The notes beneath the pieces are model-generated. The model had not been told where the DNA came from and made no database searches. It saw only the letters and a program-made list of their open reading frames with translations. 5,671 nt of DNA from positions 1 to 5,671 of the forward strand of contig QXZO01000203.1 in the NCBI GenBank assembly GCA_009886305.1, written 5' to 3'. Of this stretch, positions 1 through 5,671 are shown in pieces; position 1 is the first letter of the stretch, and every line of letters begins with the position of its first letter. Source of the stretch: Betaproteobacteria bacterium. GTDB lineage: Bacteria; Pseudomonadota; Gammaproteobacteria; Burkholderiales; Eutrophovitaceae. A program made the translations under genes and the position numbers.

Positions 1-1
1 A

Positions 2-892
2 AACAATGCCTTACTTTTCTACCCCGTTCAATATGAGGGTGAAGAGCTCTCACAAAATGTGTTTTACACGGGGGCAGCACCTAATCAACAAGCTATTCCT
101 GCAGTTGAGTATTTGATGAGCGAAGAAGGTGGTGCGGCTAAGCGTTGGTACCTTTTGGGGACTGATTACGTTTACCCAAGGACAACCAATAAAATTCTTC
201 GAGCTTTCTTGATTTCTAAAGGTGTCAAAGAATCAGATATCGAGGAGGTTTATACCCCTTTTGGTCACAGTGATTATCAGACCATTGTTGCTAATATTAA
301 AAAATTCTCAGCTGGTGGCAAAACGGCTGTAGTTTCTACTATTAATGGTGACTCTAATGTCCCGTTTTATAAGGAGTTGGGCAACGCAGGCCTGAAAGCA
401 ACTGATGTTCCAGTCGTGGCATTTTCTGTAGGTGAAGAAGAGTTACGTGGTATTGACACGAAACCATTATTGGGCCATCTAGCTGCCTGGAACTACTTCA
501 TGTCAGTTAAAGGTAAACAGAACAAAGCATTCACTAAGATGTATAAAGTTTGGGCCAAGAAAAACGGCGTTCCTAATTTAGACACTGTTGTTACTAATGA
601 TCCGATGGAGGCGACCTACGTAGGAATTAAGATGTGGGCTCAAGCAGTTGAACAGGCTGGAACAGCTGATGTGGATGCGGTGCGTGACGCGATGGGCGGT
701 CAAACTTTTAAGGCACCATCAGGCTTTACGTTGACGATGGACGCAACCAATCACCATCTTCATAAGCCCGTCATGATTGGTGAGATCCTTCCAAATGGAC
801 AGTTTCAGGTCGTTTGGAGAACTAAAGGTCCAATCAGAGCGCAGCCATGGAGTCCATTCATTGCTGGGAATGAGAGTAAGCAGGGATTGTAA
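2..892 (+). CDS. urtA: Urea ABC transporter, periplasmic urea-binding protein UrtA (5' end missing)
   Basis: UrtA is the periplasmic substrate-binding protein that captures urea and delivers it to the UrtBC permease. The frame is open from the first complete codon at base 2, so the start is outside the window; 296 C-terminal residues are visible. Full-length family members are about 420-430 residues, so roughly 130 residues, including the signal peptide, are missing. The visible part begins with family-typical text: FYPVQYEGEE, then YTGAAPNQQAIPAV at about residues 22-35, followed by WYLLGTDYVYPR. It ends with the equally typical RTKGPIRAQPWSPFIAGN. This is the type I periplasmic binding fold shared with branched-chain amino acid and amide receptors; the specific wording and the urtBCDE neighbours favour urea over FmdD-like short-amide receptors. 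A GTG at 59 is an internal Val codon, not the start. The gene is followed by two hairpins, which fits a binding protein made in excess over the membrane parts. Confidence 0.96.
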   Translation, partial: NNALLFYPVQYEGEELSQNVFYTGAAPNQQAIPAVEYLMSEEGGAAKRWYLLGTDYVYPRTTNKILRAFLISKGVKESDIEEVYTPFGHSDYQTIVANIKKFSAGGKTAVVSTINGDSNVPFYKELGNAGLKATDVPVVAFSVGEEELRGIDTKPLLGHLAAWNYFMSVKGKQNKAFTKMYKVWAKKNGVPNLDTVVTNDPMEATYVGIKMWAQAVEQAGTADVDAVRDAMGGQTFKAPSGFTLTMDATNHHLHKPVMIGEILPNGQFQVVWRTKGPIRAQPWSPFIAGNESKQGL

Positions 893-904
893 TCATTCCT
901 CTTG

Positions 905-937
905 GAGCTGGTATGAAACTATTGAAAATGCCAGCTC
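905..937 (+). promoter_or_regulatory. Hairpin 1 in the urtA-urtB gap
   Basis: Bases 905-914 (GAGCTGGTAT) pair with 928-937 (ATGCCAGCTC): ten pairs including one T-G wobble, around a 13-base loop. The left arm covers most of a GGAG motif (904-907) and the first bases of the ATG at 913. Folding would therefore hide the possible initiation site of the small ORF at 913-993. No T-run follows, so it is not a canonical intrinsic terminator. It may protect the 3' end of urtA mRNA or take part in gap regulation; the role is inferred. Confidence 0.6.
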
Positions 938-993
938 AAATTAAGCACACAGAAGGCCTGTTCTTGATTCAAGCGCAGGCCTTCTGTTGTTAA
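913..993 (+). CDS. Possible 26-residue leader peptide between urtA and urtB
   Basis: An ATG at 913 opens a 26-codon frame (begins MKLLKMPAQIK, ends IQAQAFCC) that stops with TAA at 991-993. A GGAG at 904-907 sits 5 nt upstream, a better SD than the one in front of urtB. The frame spans both hairpins of the gap, is in the same phase as urtB, and stops 6 nt before the urtB GTG (12 nt before the alternative ATG at 1006). A ribosome reading it would melt the hairpins and finish next to the urtB start, so it could act as a leader that couples urtB translation. No known family is recognised, and there is no run of a single amino acid that would suggest classic attenuation. A frame this short can easily arise by chance, so this is a candidate only. 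Confidence 0.25.
   Translation: MKLLKMPAQIKHTEGLFLIQAQAFCC
949..987 (+). terminator. Strong hairpin 2 in the urtA-urtB gap (partial terminator or mRNA-stabilising stem-loop)
   Basis: ACAGAAGGCCTG (949-960) and CAGGCCTTCTGT (976-987) form a perfect 12-bp stem. Above a 2x2 internal loop, CTTG (963-966) pairs with CAAG (970-973) around a three-base loop. The downstream sequence is TGTTAATTCG rather than a real T-tract, so full termination is doubtful. Read-through must occur if urtB-urtE share the urtA promoter. Such stem-loops after a binding-protein gene commonly stabilise the upstream message or attenuate downstream expression; that role here is inferred. The stem ends 12 nt before the urtB GTG, close enough to affect ribosome loading. 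Confidence 0.65.
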
Positions 994-999
994 TTCGAC

Positions 1000-2625
1000 G
1001 TGAGTATGTTTAAGAATAAACGAAACACATTATTATTTATTTTGAGTTGCTTTGTGCTCGTTTTTCCAATGGTTGGTAAGGCACTCGATCGAGCGGATAT
1101 TGCTGGTTTAGCGTCCGAAACAGCGATGGAGCGATTAAAAGCCATTGAGGAGATAGCGGCAATAGGGGATGCAGATGCCCTACGGCTATTGGAGGCGCTT
1201 CAAAATAGCGAAGTGATGGTTACGGAGACTGGACAAATTGTTTTAGAAAATGAGGAATGGGATGTGATTGACGCGATCACATTAGAGTTACTAGATCCCC
1301 AGCCCGATATGTACGATACGGTTATTGTAAATAACCGGATGAGATCTCAGCTTGAAAGCGCAGTTGGAGTATTGCAGTTATTGTCCGAGGACAGAGAGAC
1401 ACGTCTAACTTCGGCCAAGTCTTTACAAGATAATTTGTTACCGTCTTTATTGAGCATTTTAAATAAAGCGCTGTCCCAGGAAACGGACCAAGAAATCATA
1501 CGAATTCTAAAAGAAAGTCAGTCGGTCATCTTATTAGATGCCGCTGATGCGCAACAACGTATGGAAGCAGTTAATTATTTAATAACGAGCAGCGAGCGAC
1601 GTGTCCGAGAACTCCTTGCGGCAAAGTTAGAAAAAAATGAGGAGGGTGTTTATAAGGAGGAATCTGCCGAGATTCGCGTTGTAATCGAATCTGCCGTTAC
1701 TGCGATCGATCGAAGGCTCACATTTATTGACTATTTTGGTCGTCTATTTAGTGGATTATCTTTGGGTAGCATTTTATTGCTTGCCGCTATGGGGCTAGCT
1801 ATTACTTATGGGCTATTAGGTGTTATCAATCTTGCTCATGGCGAGATGTTGATGATAGGAGCATACGCTACATACGTTACTCAACAATTATTTGTCAGCT
1901 ATTTTCCGAATTACTTTGATCTTTATGTTTTAGCGGCTATACCAATGGCATTTCTTTGCTCCGCCGTCATCGGTGTGATACTCGAACGTACCGTGATTCG
2001 TTGGTTGTATGGTCGGCCGTTAGAAACGTTATTGGCTACTTGGGGAATTAGTCTTTTTCTTATTCAGTCAGTCCGACAAATTTTCGGAGCACAAAACGTT
2101 GAGGTCTCAAACCCAAATTGGTTATCGGGTGGAGTGGAAGTATGGAATGTTGTTATGCCATTTAATCGGATAGCAATTATTATTTTTGCCGTGATGGTAC
2201 TCATCGGAATTTGGTTATTGATTAGTCAAACTAGACTCGGTTTATTTATCCGCAGTGTGACTCAAAATAGAAGTATGGCGGCTTGTGTTGGTGTAAATAC
2301 AGCGAAAGTCGATATGCTCGCATTCGGACTAGGGTCTGGAATTGCAGGTTTGGCGGGGGTTGCTCTATCTCAAATTGGAAATGTAGGCCCAGATCTTGGA
2401 CAAGCGTACATAATTGATTCATTTATGGTGGTAGTGCTCGGTGGTGTCGGTCAGTTGGCCGGTACCGTTTATGCAGCCCTCGGTCTCGGAGCATTCTCAA
2501 AGCTCATTGAGCCAGGCGTAGGAGCTGTCCTTACTAAAATCATTATCCTCGTGTTTATCATCGCTGTTATTCAAAAACGTCCCCAAGGCTTGTTTGCCCT
2601 TAAAGGCCGTTTTGTGGAGGATTAA
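1000..2625 (+). CDS. urtB: Urea ABC transporter, permease subunit UrtB with N-terminal extracytoplasmic extension
   Basis: UrtB is one of the two inner-membrane permeases (LivH-type) of the urea importer. The 541-residue product has three parts. Residues 1-28 look like a signal peptide: basic KNKR, a hydrophobic stretch at 11-25, and a possible cut after GKA at 26-28. Residues 29 to about 245 are a hydrophilic, helix-rich stretch with weak HEAT-like character. From about 250 comes the permease core with roughly eight hydrophobic segments, containing NLAHGEMLMIGAY (277-289), LLATWGISLF (344-353), FIRSVTQNRSMAACVGVN (416-433), GSGIAGLAGVALSQIGNVGP (445-464) and QKRPQGLFALKGR (525-537). As I recall, long proteobacterial UrtB proteins carry such an extension; the bare core is near 290 residues. 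The start is GTG 1000 or ATG 1006, both in frame. Neither has a clear SD, so the choice is uncertain by two residues. The stop abuts urtC directly. Confidence 0.96.
   Translation: MSMFKNKRNTLLFILSCFVLVFPMVGKALDRADIAGLASETAMERLKAIEEIAAIGDADALRLLEALQNSEVMVTETGQIVLENEEWDVIDAITLELLDPQPDMYDTVIVNNRMRSQLESAVGVLQLLSEDRETRLTSAKSLQDNLLPSLLSILNKALSQETDQEIIRILKESQSVILLDAADAQQRMEAVNYLITSSERRVRELLAAKLEKNEEGVYKEESAEIRVVIESAVTAIDRRLTFIDYFGRLFSGLSLGSILLLAAMGLAITYGLLGVINLAHGEMLMIGAYATYVTQQLFVSYFPNYFDLYVLAAIPMAFLCSAVIGVILERTVIRWLYGRPLETLLATWGISLFLIQSVRQIFGAQNVEVSNPNWLSGGVEVWNVVMPFNRIAIIIFAVMVLIGIWLLISQTRLGLFIRSVTQNRSMAACVGVNTAKVDMLAFGLGSGIAGLAGVALSQIGNVGPDLGQAYIIDSFMVVVLGGVGQLAGTVYAALGLGAFSKLIEPGVGAVLTKIIILVFIIAVIQKRPQGLFALKGRFVED
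2616..2620 (+). promoter_or_regulatory. Shine-Dalgarno for urtC
   Basis: GGAGG lies inside the last codons of urtB, 5 nt before the urtC ATG at 2626. It is the only textbook SD among the urtB-ureD starts and fixes the urtC start. Its position inside urtB suggests coupled translation of the two permease subunits. Confidence 0.8.
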
Positions 2626-3741
2626 ATGCAGTATCAACCGAAAACTGAACCGATATTCTCAAAGCTTGGTTGGCTTGGTTTGATAGCGTTTGCAATGCTT
2701 ACGCTTATTGTTGTGCCTTCTCTATATTTGATCGCTCCGGAGGGAAGCAGTTTTCATATCTCGTCTTATACGGTGACGTTGATTGGCAAGATCATGTGTT
2801 ACTGCATTGTTGCAGTGGCTATGAATTTGATTTGGGGTTATGCGGGCATATTATCTCTGGGCCAGGGTTTATTTTTTGCGTTAGGAGGTTATTCCTTCGG
2901 TATGTACCTAATGCGACAAATCGGTCGTGATGGTCAGTACCAGAGCAATTTACCCGATTTTATGGTTTTTCTGGATTGGAAAGAATATCCGTTGCACTGG
3001 ATGGGCACAGATAGTTTTTTATGGGCAGTACTCCTAGTTGTGTTGGTGCCCGGTACTCTTGCTTTCATTTTTGGATATTTTGCGTTCCGGTCTCGAATTA
3101 AAGGTGTGTATTTTTCAATTATTACTCAAGCCCTCACGTTTGCTTTTATGTTGTTATTTTTCCGAAATGAAACAGGTTTTGGAGGCAATAACGGATTCAC
3201 GGATTTCAAGCGAATTCTTGGATACTCTATTACTGATCCGAGCATGAGGGCGGTGTTGTTCGGGCTCAGTGCCTTCTTTTTATTATTTGTGTTGGTTCTC
3301 TCCAGAATATTGATTAAGTCGAAGTTTGGGCGGATATTGACCGCCGTTCGAGATTCGGAATCACGCTTGATGTTCTGTGGCTATGATCCGATTCGCTACA
3401 AACTTTTCATCTGGACGTTGTCCGCCATTATTTGTGGGATAGCTGGGGCTTTGTATGTTCCTCAAGTCGGCATAATTAATCCTAGTGAGATGTCACCAGC
3501 AAATTCAATAGAGATCGCGGTTTGGGTAGCGGTCGGCGGGAGAGGCACCATTGTAGGGCCCATAATTGGAGCGGCGGCTGTGAACGGAGCAAAGAGCTTC
3601 TTTACGCAAGCCTTTCCTGAATATTGGTTGTTTTTCTTGGGTTTGCTTTTTATCTTCGTAACGCTATGTTTACCCTTTGGTATTGTTGGATTAATAAATA
3701 AGTTAAAACGTAAATTTATAAAACCAAAAATAGAAAGCTGA
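2626..3741 (+). CDS. urtC: Urea ABC transporter, permease subunit UrtC
   Basis: UrtC is the second (LivM-type) inner-membrane permease and is expected to pair with UrtB to form the urea path. The product has 371 residues, in the usual range for UrtC. Several hydrophobic segments are evident, at about 13-37, 51-70, 131-153, 161-180, 206-230, 258-278 and 332-355. Family motifs are GYAGILSLGQGLFFALGGYS (71-90), RSRIKGVYFSIITQALT (155-171), GFGGNNGFTDFK (184-195), AVRDSESRLMFCGY (240-253) and VAVGGRGTIVGPIIGA (301-316). The RDSE segment corresponds to the cytoplasmic loop that contacts the ATPase in this transporter family. The C-terminus is short and very basic (KLKRKFIKPK), consistent with a cytoplasmic tail. 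The ATG follows the urtB TAA with no spacer and has a good SD, so the two permeases are probably made in equal amounts. Confidence 0.96.
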   Translation: MQYQPKTEPIFSKLGWLGLIAFAMLTLIVVPSLYLIAPEGSSFHISSYTVTLIGKIMCYCIVAVAMNLIWGYAGILSLGQGLFFALGGYSFGMYLMRQIGRDGQYQSNLPDFMVFLDWKEYPLHWMGTDSFLWAVLLVVLVPGTLAFIFGYFAFRSRIKGVYFSIITQALTFAFMLLFFRNETGFGGNNGFTDFKRILGYSITDPSMRAVLFGLSAFFLLFVLVLSRILIKSKFGRILTAVRDSESRLMFCGYDPIRYKLFIWTLSAIICGIAGALYVPQVGIINPSEMSPANSIEIAVWVAVGGRGTIVGPIIGAAAVNGAKSFFTQAFPEYWLFFLGLLFIFVTLCLPFGIVGLINKLKRKFIKPKIES

Positions 3742-3745
3742 GCAC

Positions 3746-4564
3746 ATGCAAGAAATACTAGGTGTTAAAAATACCAGTGGACATGCTGCAATTGGACACA
3801 TTGCAAAGCAAGGGGTGGATATATCCCATGGACCAATTTTATATCTAGAAGACATTTCAGTGAGTTTCGATGGATTTAAGGCGCTTAATGGCCTCTCTTT
3901 AACAGTTGATGCGGGAGAGCTCAGATGTATTATTGGGCCGAATGGTGCTGGAAAAACCACTATGATGGATGTGATAACTGGCAAGACTAAACCAGACTCT
4001 GGGACTGTTTTCTTTGGTCAGTCAATTGACTTAAGTCGGATGAATGAACCGCAAATTGCTTCAGCGGGAATAGGTCGTAAGTTTCAAAAACCAACTGTAT
4101 TTGAGAATCACACAGTATTTGAAAACTTAGAGTTAGCAATGAAGTACGATAAGAGCGTTTTAAAAAATCTCATTTCAAAGAGAAGGCAATCACAGATTAA
4201 GAAGATCACCGAAACGATAGAAATGATTGATTTGGTGAACCAGGCAGATCGGTTAGCGGGTCTCCTTTCTCATGGTCAGAAGCAATGGCTTGAAATTGGT
4301 ATGTTGCTTATGCAAGAACCGCAACTTTTATTGTTGGACGAACCTGTTGCGGGTATGACTGACGATGAAACAGAAAAAACAGCAAAGTTGTTTAAGTCTC
4401 TTGCTGGTGAGCGCTCCTTAGTAGTGGTGGAGCATGACATGGAGTTTGTCTCCGAGATCGCATCAACCGTGACCGTTTTGCATGAGGGCTCAGTCTTAGC
4501 TGAGGGTTGCATGGAAGATGTGCACTCGAATGAGCGCGTGATTGAAGTTTATCTGGGGCGTTAG
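3746..4564 (+). CDS. urtD: Urea ABC transporter, ATP-binding subunit UrtD
   Basis: UrtD is the LivG-type ATPase that partners UrtE on the cytoplasmic face of the permease. The 272-residue product carries Walker A GPNGAGKTT (64-72), Q-loop Gln114 within GRKFQKPTVFE, a signature reading LSHGQ (174-178) instead of LSGGQ, Walker B LLLLDEP (194-200) with catalytic Glu199, and the H-loop His230 in VVVEHDMEFV. The C-terminal ERVIEVYLGR is characteristic of UrtD. About 30 residues precede the ABC fold and include GQGVDTRHG-like text (KQGVDISHGPIL, 21-32), also typical of proteobacterial UrtD, which supports the ATG at 3746. The gene starts 4 nt after the urtC stop; only a weak purine stretch (GAAAG, 3733-3737) could serve as SD, so translational coupling to urtC is likely. 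Confidence 0.96.
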   Translation: MQEILGVKNTSGHAAIGHIAKQGVDISHGPILYLEDISVSFDGFKALNGLSLTVDAGELRCIIGPNGAGKTTMMDVITGKTKPDSGTVFFGQSIDLSRMNEPQIASAGIGRKFQKPTVFENHTVFENLELAMKYDKSVLKNLISKRRQSQIKKITETIEMIDLVNQADRLAGLLSHGQKQWLEIGMLLMQEPQLLLLDEPVAGMTDDETEKTAKLFKSLAGERSLVVVEHDMEFVSEIASTVTVLHEGSVLAEGCMEDVHSNERVIEVYLGR

Positions 4565-4567
4565 GGC

Positions 4568-5266
4568 ATGTTAGAGGTGAGAGGTATTAATCAATTTTAT
4601 GGGTCTAGTCATACACTTCGGAATGTGAGTTTTGTCGCCCCAGTTGGTGCCGTGACAACTGTTTTGGGTCGAAATGGCGTTGGAAAAACAACGCTACTCA
4701 AGTGTTTAATGGGCGTTTTAGAGACTGCTAGCGGGACTATTTGTATTAACGGGGTAGATGTAACAGGGCAGCCCTCTCACGCGCGTGCTCGATCTGGCGT
4801 TGGGTACGTTCCCCAGGGGCGAGAAATATTCGCTCGACTAACCGTAGAAGAAAACTTACTTATGGGGCTTGCTACAAAGTCTAGGGGAGCAGTATCTGAT
4901 TTACCACCAGAAATATTTAAAATGTTTCCCGTGTTGAAAGAAATGTTGCATCGAAGGGGGGGGGATTTGTCTGGAGGACAGCAGCAGCAGTTAGCGATCG
5001 GGCGCGCACTGGCAATGTCTCCAAGCATTTTGATTCTGGATGAGCCGACTGAGGGAATTCAACCATCTATTATCAAAGATATTGGTAATGCGATTAGATC
5101 TCTTTCGGCGCGTGGTGATATGGCTATCTTGTTGGTGGAGCAGTACTACGATTTCGCGAAAGACTTAGCAGATCACTACGTTATCCTACAGCGTGGTGAA
5201 GTAATTAAGTCAGGGCTAGGCGAATCTATGGATGATGATAATGTTCGACAATATCTAGCAGTATGA
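4568..5266 (+). CDS. urtE: Urea ABC transporter, ATP-binding subunit UrtE
   Basis: UrtE is the LivF-type ATPase that pairs with UrtD to drive urea import. The 232-residue product, the usual length, carries Walker A GRNGVGKTT (34-42), with the RNGVGK wording typical of UrtE. It also has Q-loop Gln83 in YVPQGREIF, a full signature LSGGQQQQLAIGRAL (134-148), and Walker B ILILDEP (154-160) with catalytic Glu159. Where UrtD has the H-loop His, UrtE has Gln192 (LLVEQYYDFA), as in LivF-type proteins. The start lies 3 nt after the urtD stop; GGGG at 4555-4558 inside urtD could act as a weak SD. The stop overlaps the start of ureD (ATGA). A run of nine G (4956-4964) encodes Arg-Gly-Gly just before the signature; the frame through it is intact. 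Confidence 0.96.
   Translation: MLEVRGINQFYGSSHTLRNVSFVAPVGAVTTVLGRNGVGKTTLLKCLMGVLETASGTICINGVDVTGQPSHARARSGVGYVPQGREIFARLTVEENLLMGLATKSRGAVSDLPPEIFKMFPVLKEMLHRRGGDLSGGQQQQLAIGRALAMSPSILILDEPTEGIQPSIIKDIGNAIRSLSARGDMAILLVEQYYDFAKDLADHYVILQRGEVIKSGLGESMDDDNVRQYLAV
4956..4964 (+). repeat. Nine-G homopolymer tract inside urtE
   Basis: Nine consecutive G bases cover codons 130-133 of urtE (AGG GGG GGG G), giving the expected Arg-Gly-Gly before Asp-LSGGQ. Slippage by one base would shift the frame before the ABC signature and Walker B and abolish the ATPase. It is a potential mutation or phase-variation hot spot and also a place where reads may be miscounted; the intact family text on both sides argues that the length shown is right. 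Confidence 0.85.
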
Positions 5267-5671
5267 GGTTGGCTGATAGTCCATCATGCTCCTGGCTTGC
5301 GGAATTGGATCTTTGTTTCGATCTGCGGGACGGTAGAACTGTCATGTCCCGTAATAGGCATGAAGGCCCTCTTGTTGTTCAAAAAGCTTTGTATCCAGAG
5401 GGCCCTCAAATATGTCAGGTCATTATTATTCATCCACCGGGAGGTGTTGCGGGTGGTGACGAATTACGGATTGATTGTGATCTCGGGGAAGGCGTATGCG
5501 TTCAACTTACAACTCCGGGGGCAACCAAGTGGTATGAGAGTTTTGACCGGCCTTCTAAACAACTTATTAAGTTGAATTTGAAGGCGAATAGTGTCTGTGA
5601 GTGGTTACCTCAGGAAAATATTATTTTTAATAAATGTCTGGTTGATATTGAAACAGAGATCGATATCGATT
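5263..5671 (+). CDS. ureD: Urease accessory protein UreD (3' end missing)
   Basis: UreD (UreH in some species) binds apo-urease and, with UreF and UreG, forms the cytoplasmic complex that delivers nickel to the active site. The frame is open from ATG 5263 to the window end, giving 136 residues, about half of a protein normally near 270-290. Family motifs are clear: RHEGPLVVQKALYPEG (32-47), IIHPPGGVAGGDELRI (55-70), TTPGATKWYES (83-93) and EWLPQENIIF (113-122). The ATG overlaps the urtE TGA as ATGA and lacks an obvious SD, so translation probably depends on ribosomes finishing urtE. Urease structural and remaining accessory genes (ureABC, ureEFG) are expected downstream but are not in view. 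The direct urt-to-ure linkage strongly supports urea as the transporter substrate. Confidence 0.95.
   Translation, partial: MRLADSPSCSWLAELDLCFDLRDGRTVMSRNRHEGPLVVQKALYPEGPQICQVIIIHPPGGVAGGDELRIDCDLGEGVCVQLTTPGATKWYESFDRPSKQLIKLNLKANSVCEWLPQENIIFNKCLVDIETEIDID

Noticed and set aside
59..61. GTG as a possible start of a 277-residue protein
   Set aside because: The frame is open upstream to the window edge and encodes conserved UrtA sequence (FYPVQYEGEE), so this is an internal codon of a truncated gene.
2670..3247. Two short + strand frames inside urtC
   Set aside because: They are alternative-frame readings of conserved permease sequence with no independent start signals or family likeness.
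3703..3984. 93-codon frame on the - strand across the urtC-urtD junction
   Set aside because: It is antisense to two well-supported genes, shows no recognisable family and has no good start context.
4276..5028. Minus-strand frames of 78 and 83 codons opposite urtD and urtE
   Set aside because: They are antisense shadows of conserved ATPase motif regions; the Ser- and Cys-rich translations have no family character.
5365..5404. Inverted repeat GGCCCTCT / AGAGGGCC inside ureD
   Set aside because: Both arms encode conserved Gly-Pro residues of UreD (EGPL and PEGP). The 25-base loop and coding position make a functional hairpin unlikely.
5297..5575. 92-codon frame on the + strand after urtE
   Set aside because: It lies in another frame of ureD. 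The frame from ATG 5263 carries clear UreD motifs (RHEGPLVVQ, HPPGGVAGGD, TTPGATKWY) and stays open to the window end, so this one is a shadow.
1..5671. Search for a novel defence, mobile or biosynthetic system
   Set aside because: The sequence is fully accounted for by urtABCDE and ureD plus one short gap. No transposase, integrase, repeat array, RNA gene or unfamiliar gene was seen.

Overview
The window is a stretch of a bacterial urea-utilisation operon, all on the + strand. It holds the 3' part of urtA, complete urtB, urtC, urtD and urtE (a high-affinity urea ABC transporter of the branched-chain amino acid/amide, HAAT, type), and the 5' part of ureD, the first urease accessory gene. The protein sequences look proteobacterial, and closest to my recollection of gammaproteobacterial (Pseudomonas/Oceanospirillales-like) Urt proteins. 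Base composition leans AT by eye (not computed), which would fit a marine or low-GC gammaproteobacterium. That assignment is an inference and I cannot name a genus.

Layout: 2-892 urtA (start lies before the window); 893-999 a gap with two strong tandem hairpins and a possible 26-codon small ORF with its own Shine-Dalgarno (SD); 1000-2625 urtB with a long N-terminal extracytoplasmic extension; 2626-3741 urtC, which starts on the base after the urtB stop; 3746-4564 urtD; 4568-5266 urtE; 5263-5671 ureD, which overlaps the urtE stop by 4 nt and runs off the window end. Apart from the urtA-urtB gap, the genes are separated by 0-4 nt or overlap, so this is one tightly packed transcription unit. No promoter is visible; it must lie upstream of urtA. 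No rRNA, tRNA, insertion sequence, CRISPR array or phage gene is seen.

How the genes work together: UrtA captures urea in the periplasm, UrtB and UrtC form the membrane channel, and UrtD and UrtE are the paired ATPases. UreD begins the urease maturation module that lets imported urea be hydrolysed to ammonia and CO2, so the operon joins uptake to catabolism through a translationally coupled urtE-ureD junction.

I do not see a previously undescribed system. The parts most worth a second look are the structured urtA-urtB gap, the asymmetric ATPase motifs of UrtD/UrtE, the uncharacterised N-terminal extension of UrtB, and a nine-G tract in urtE.
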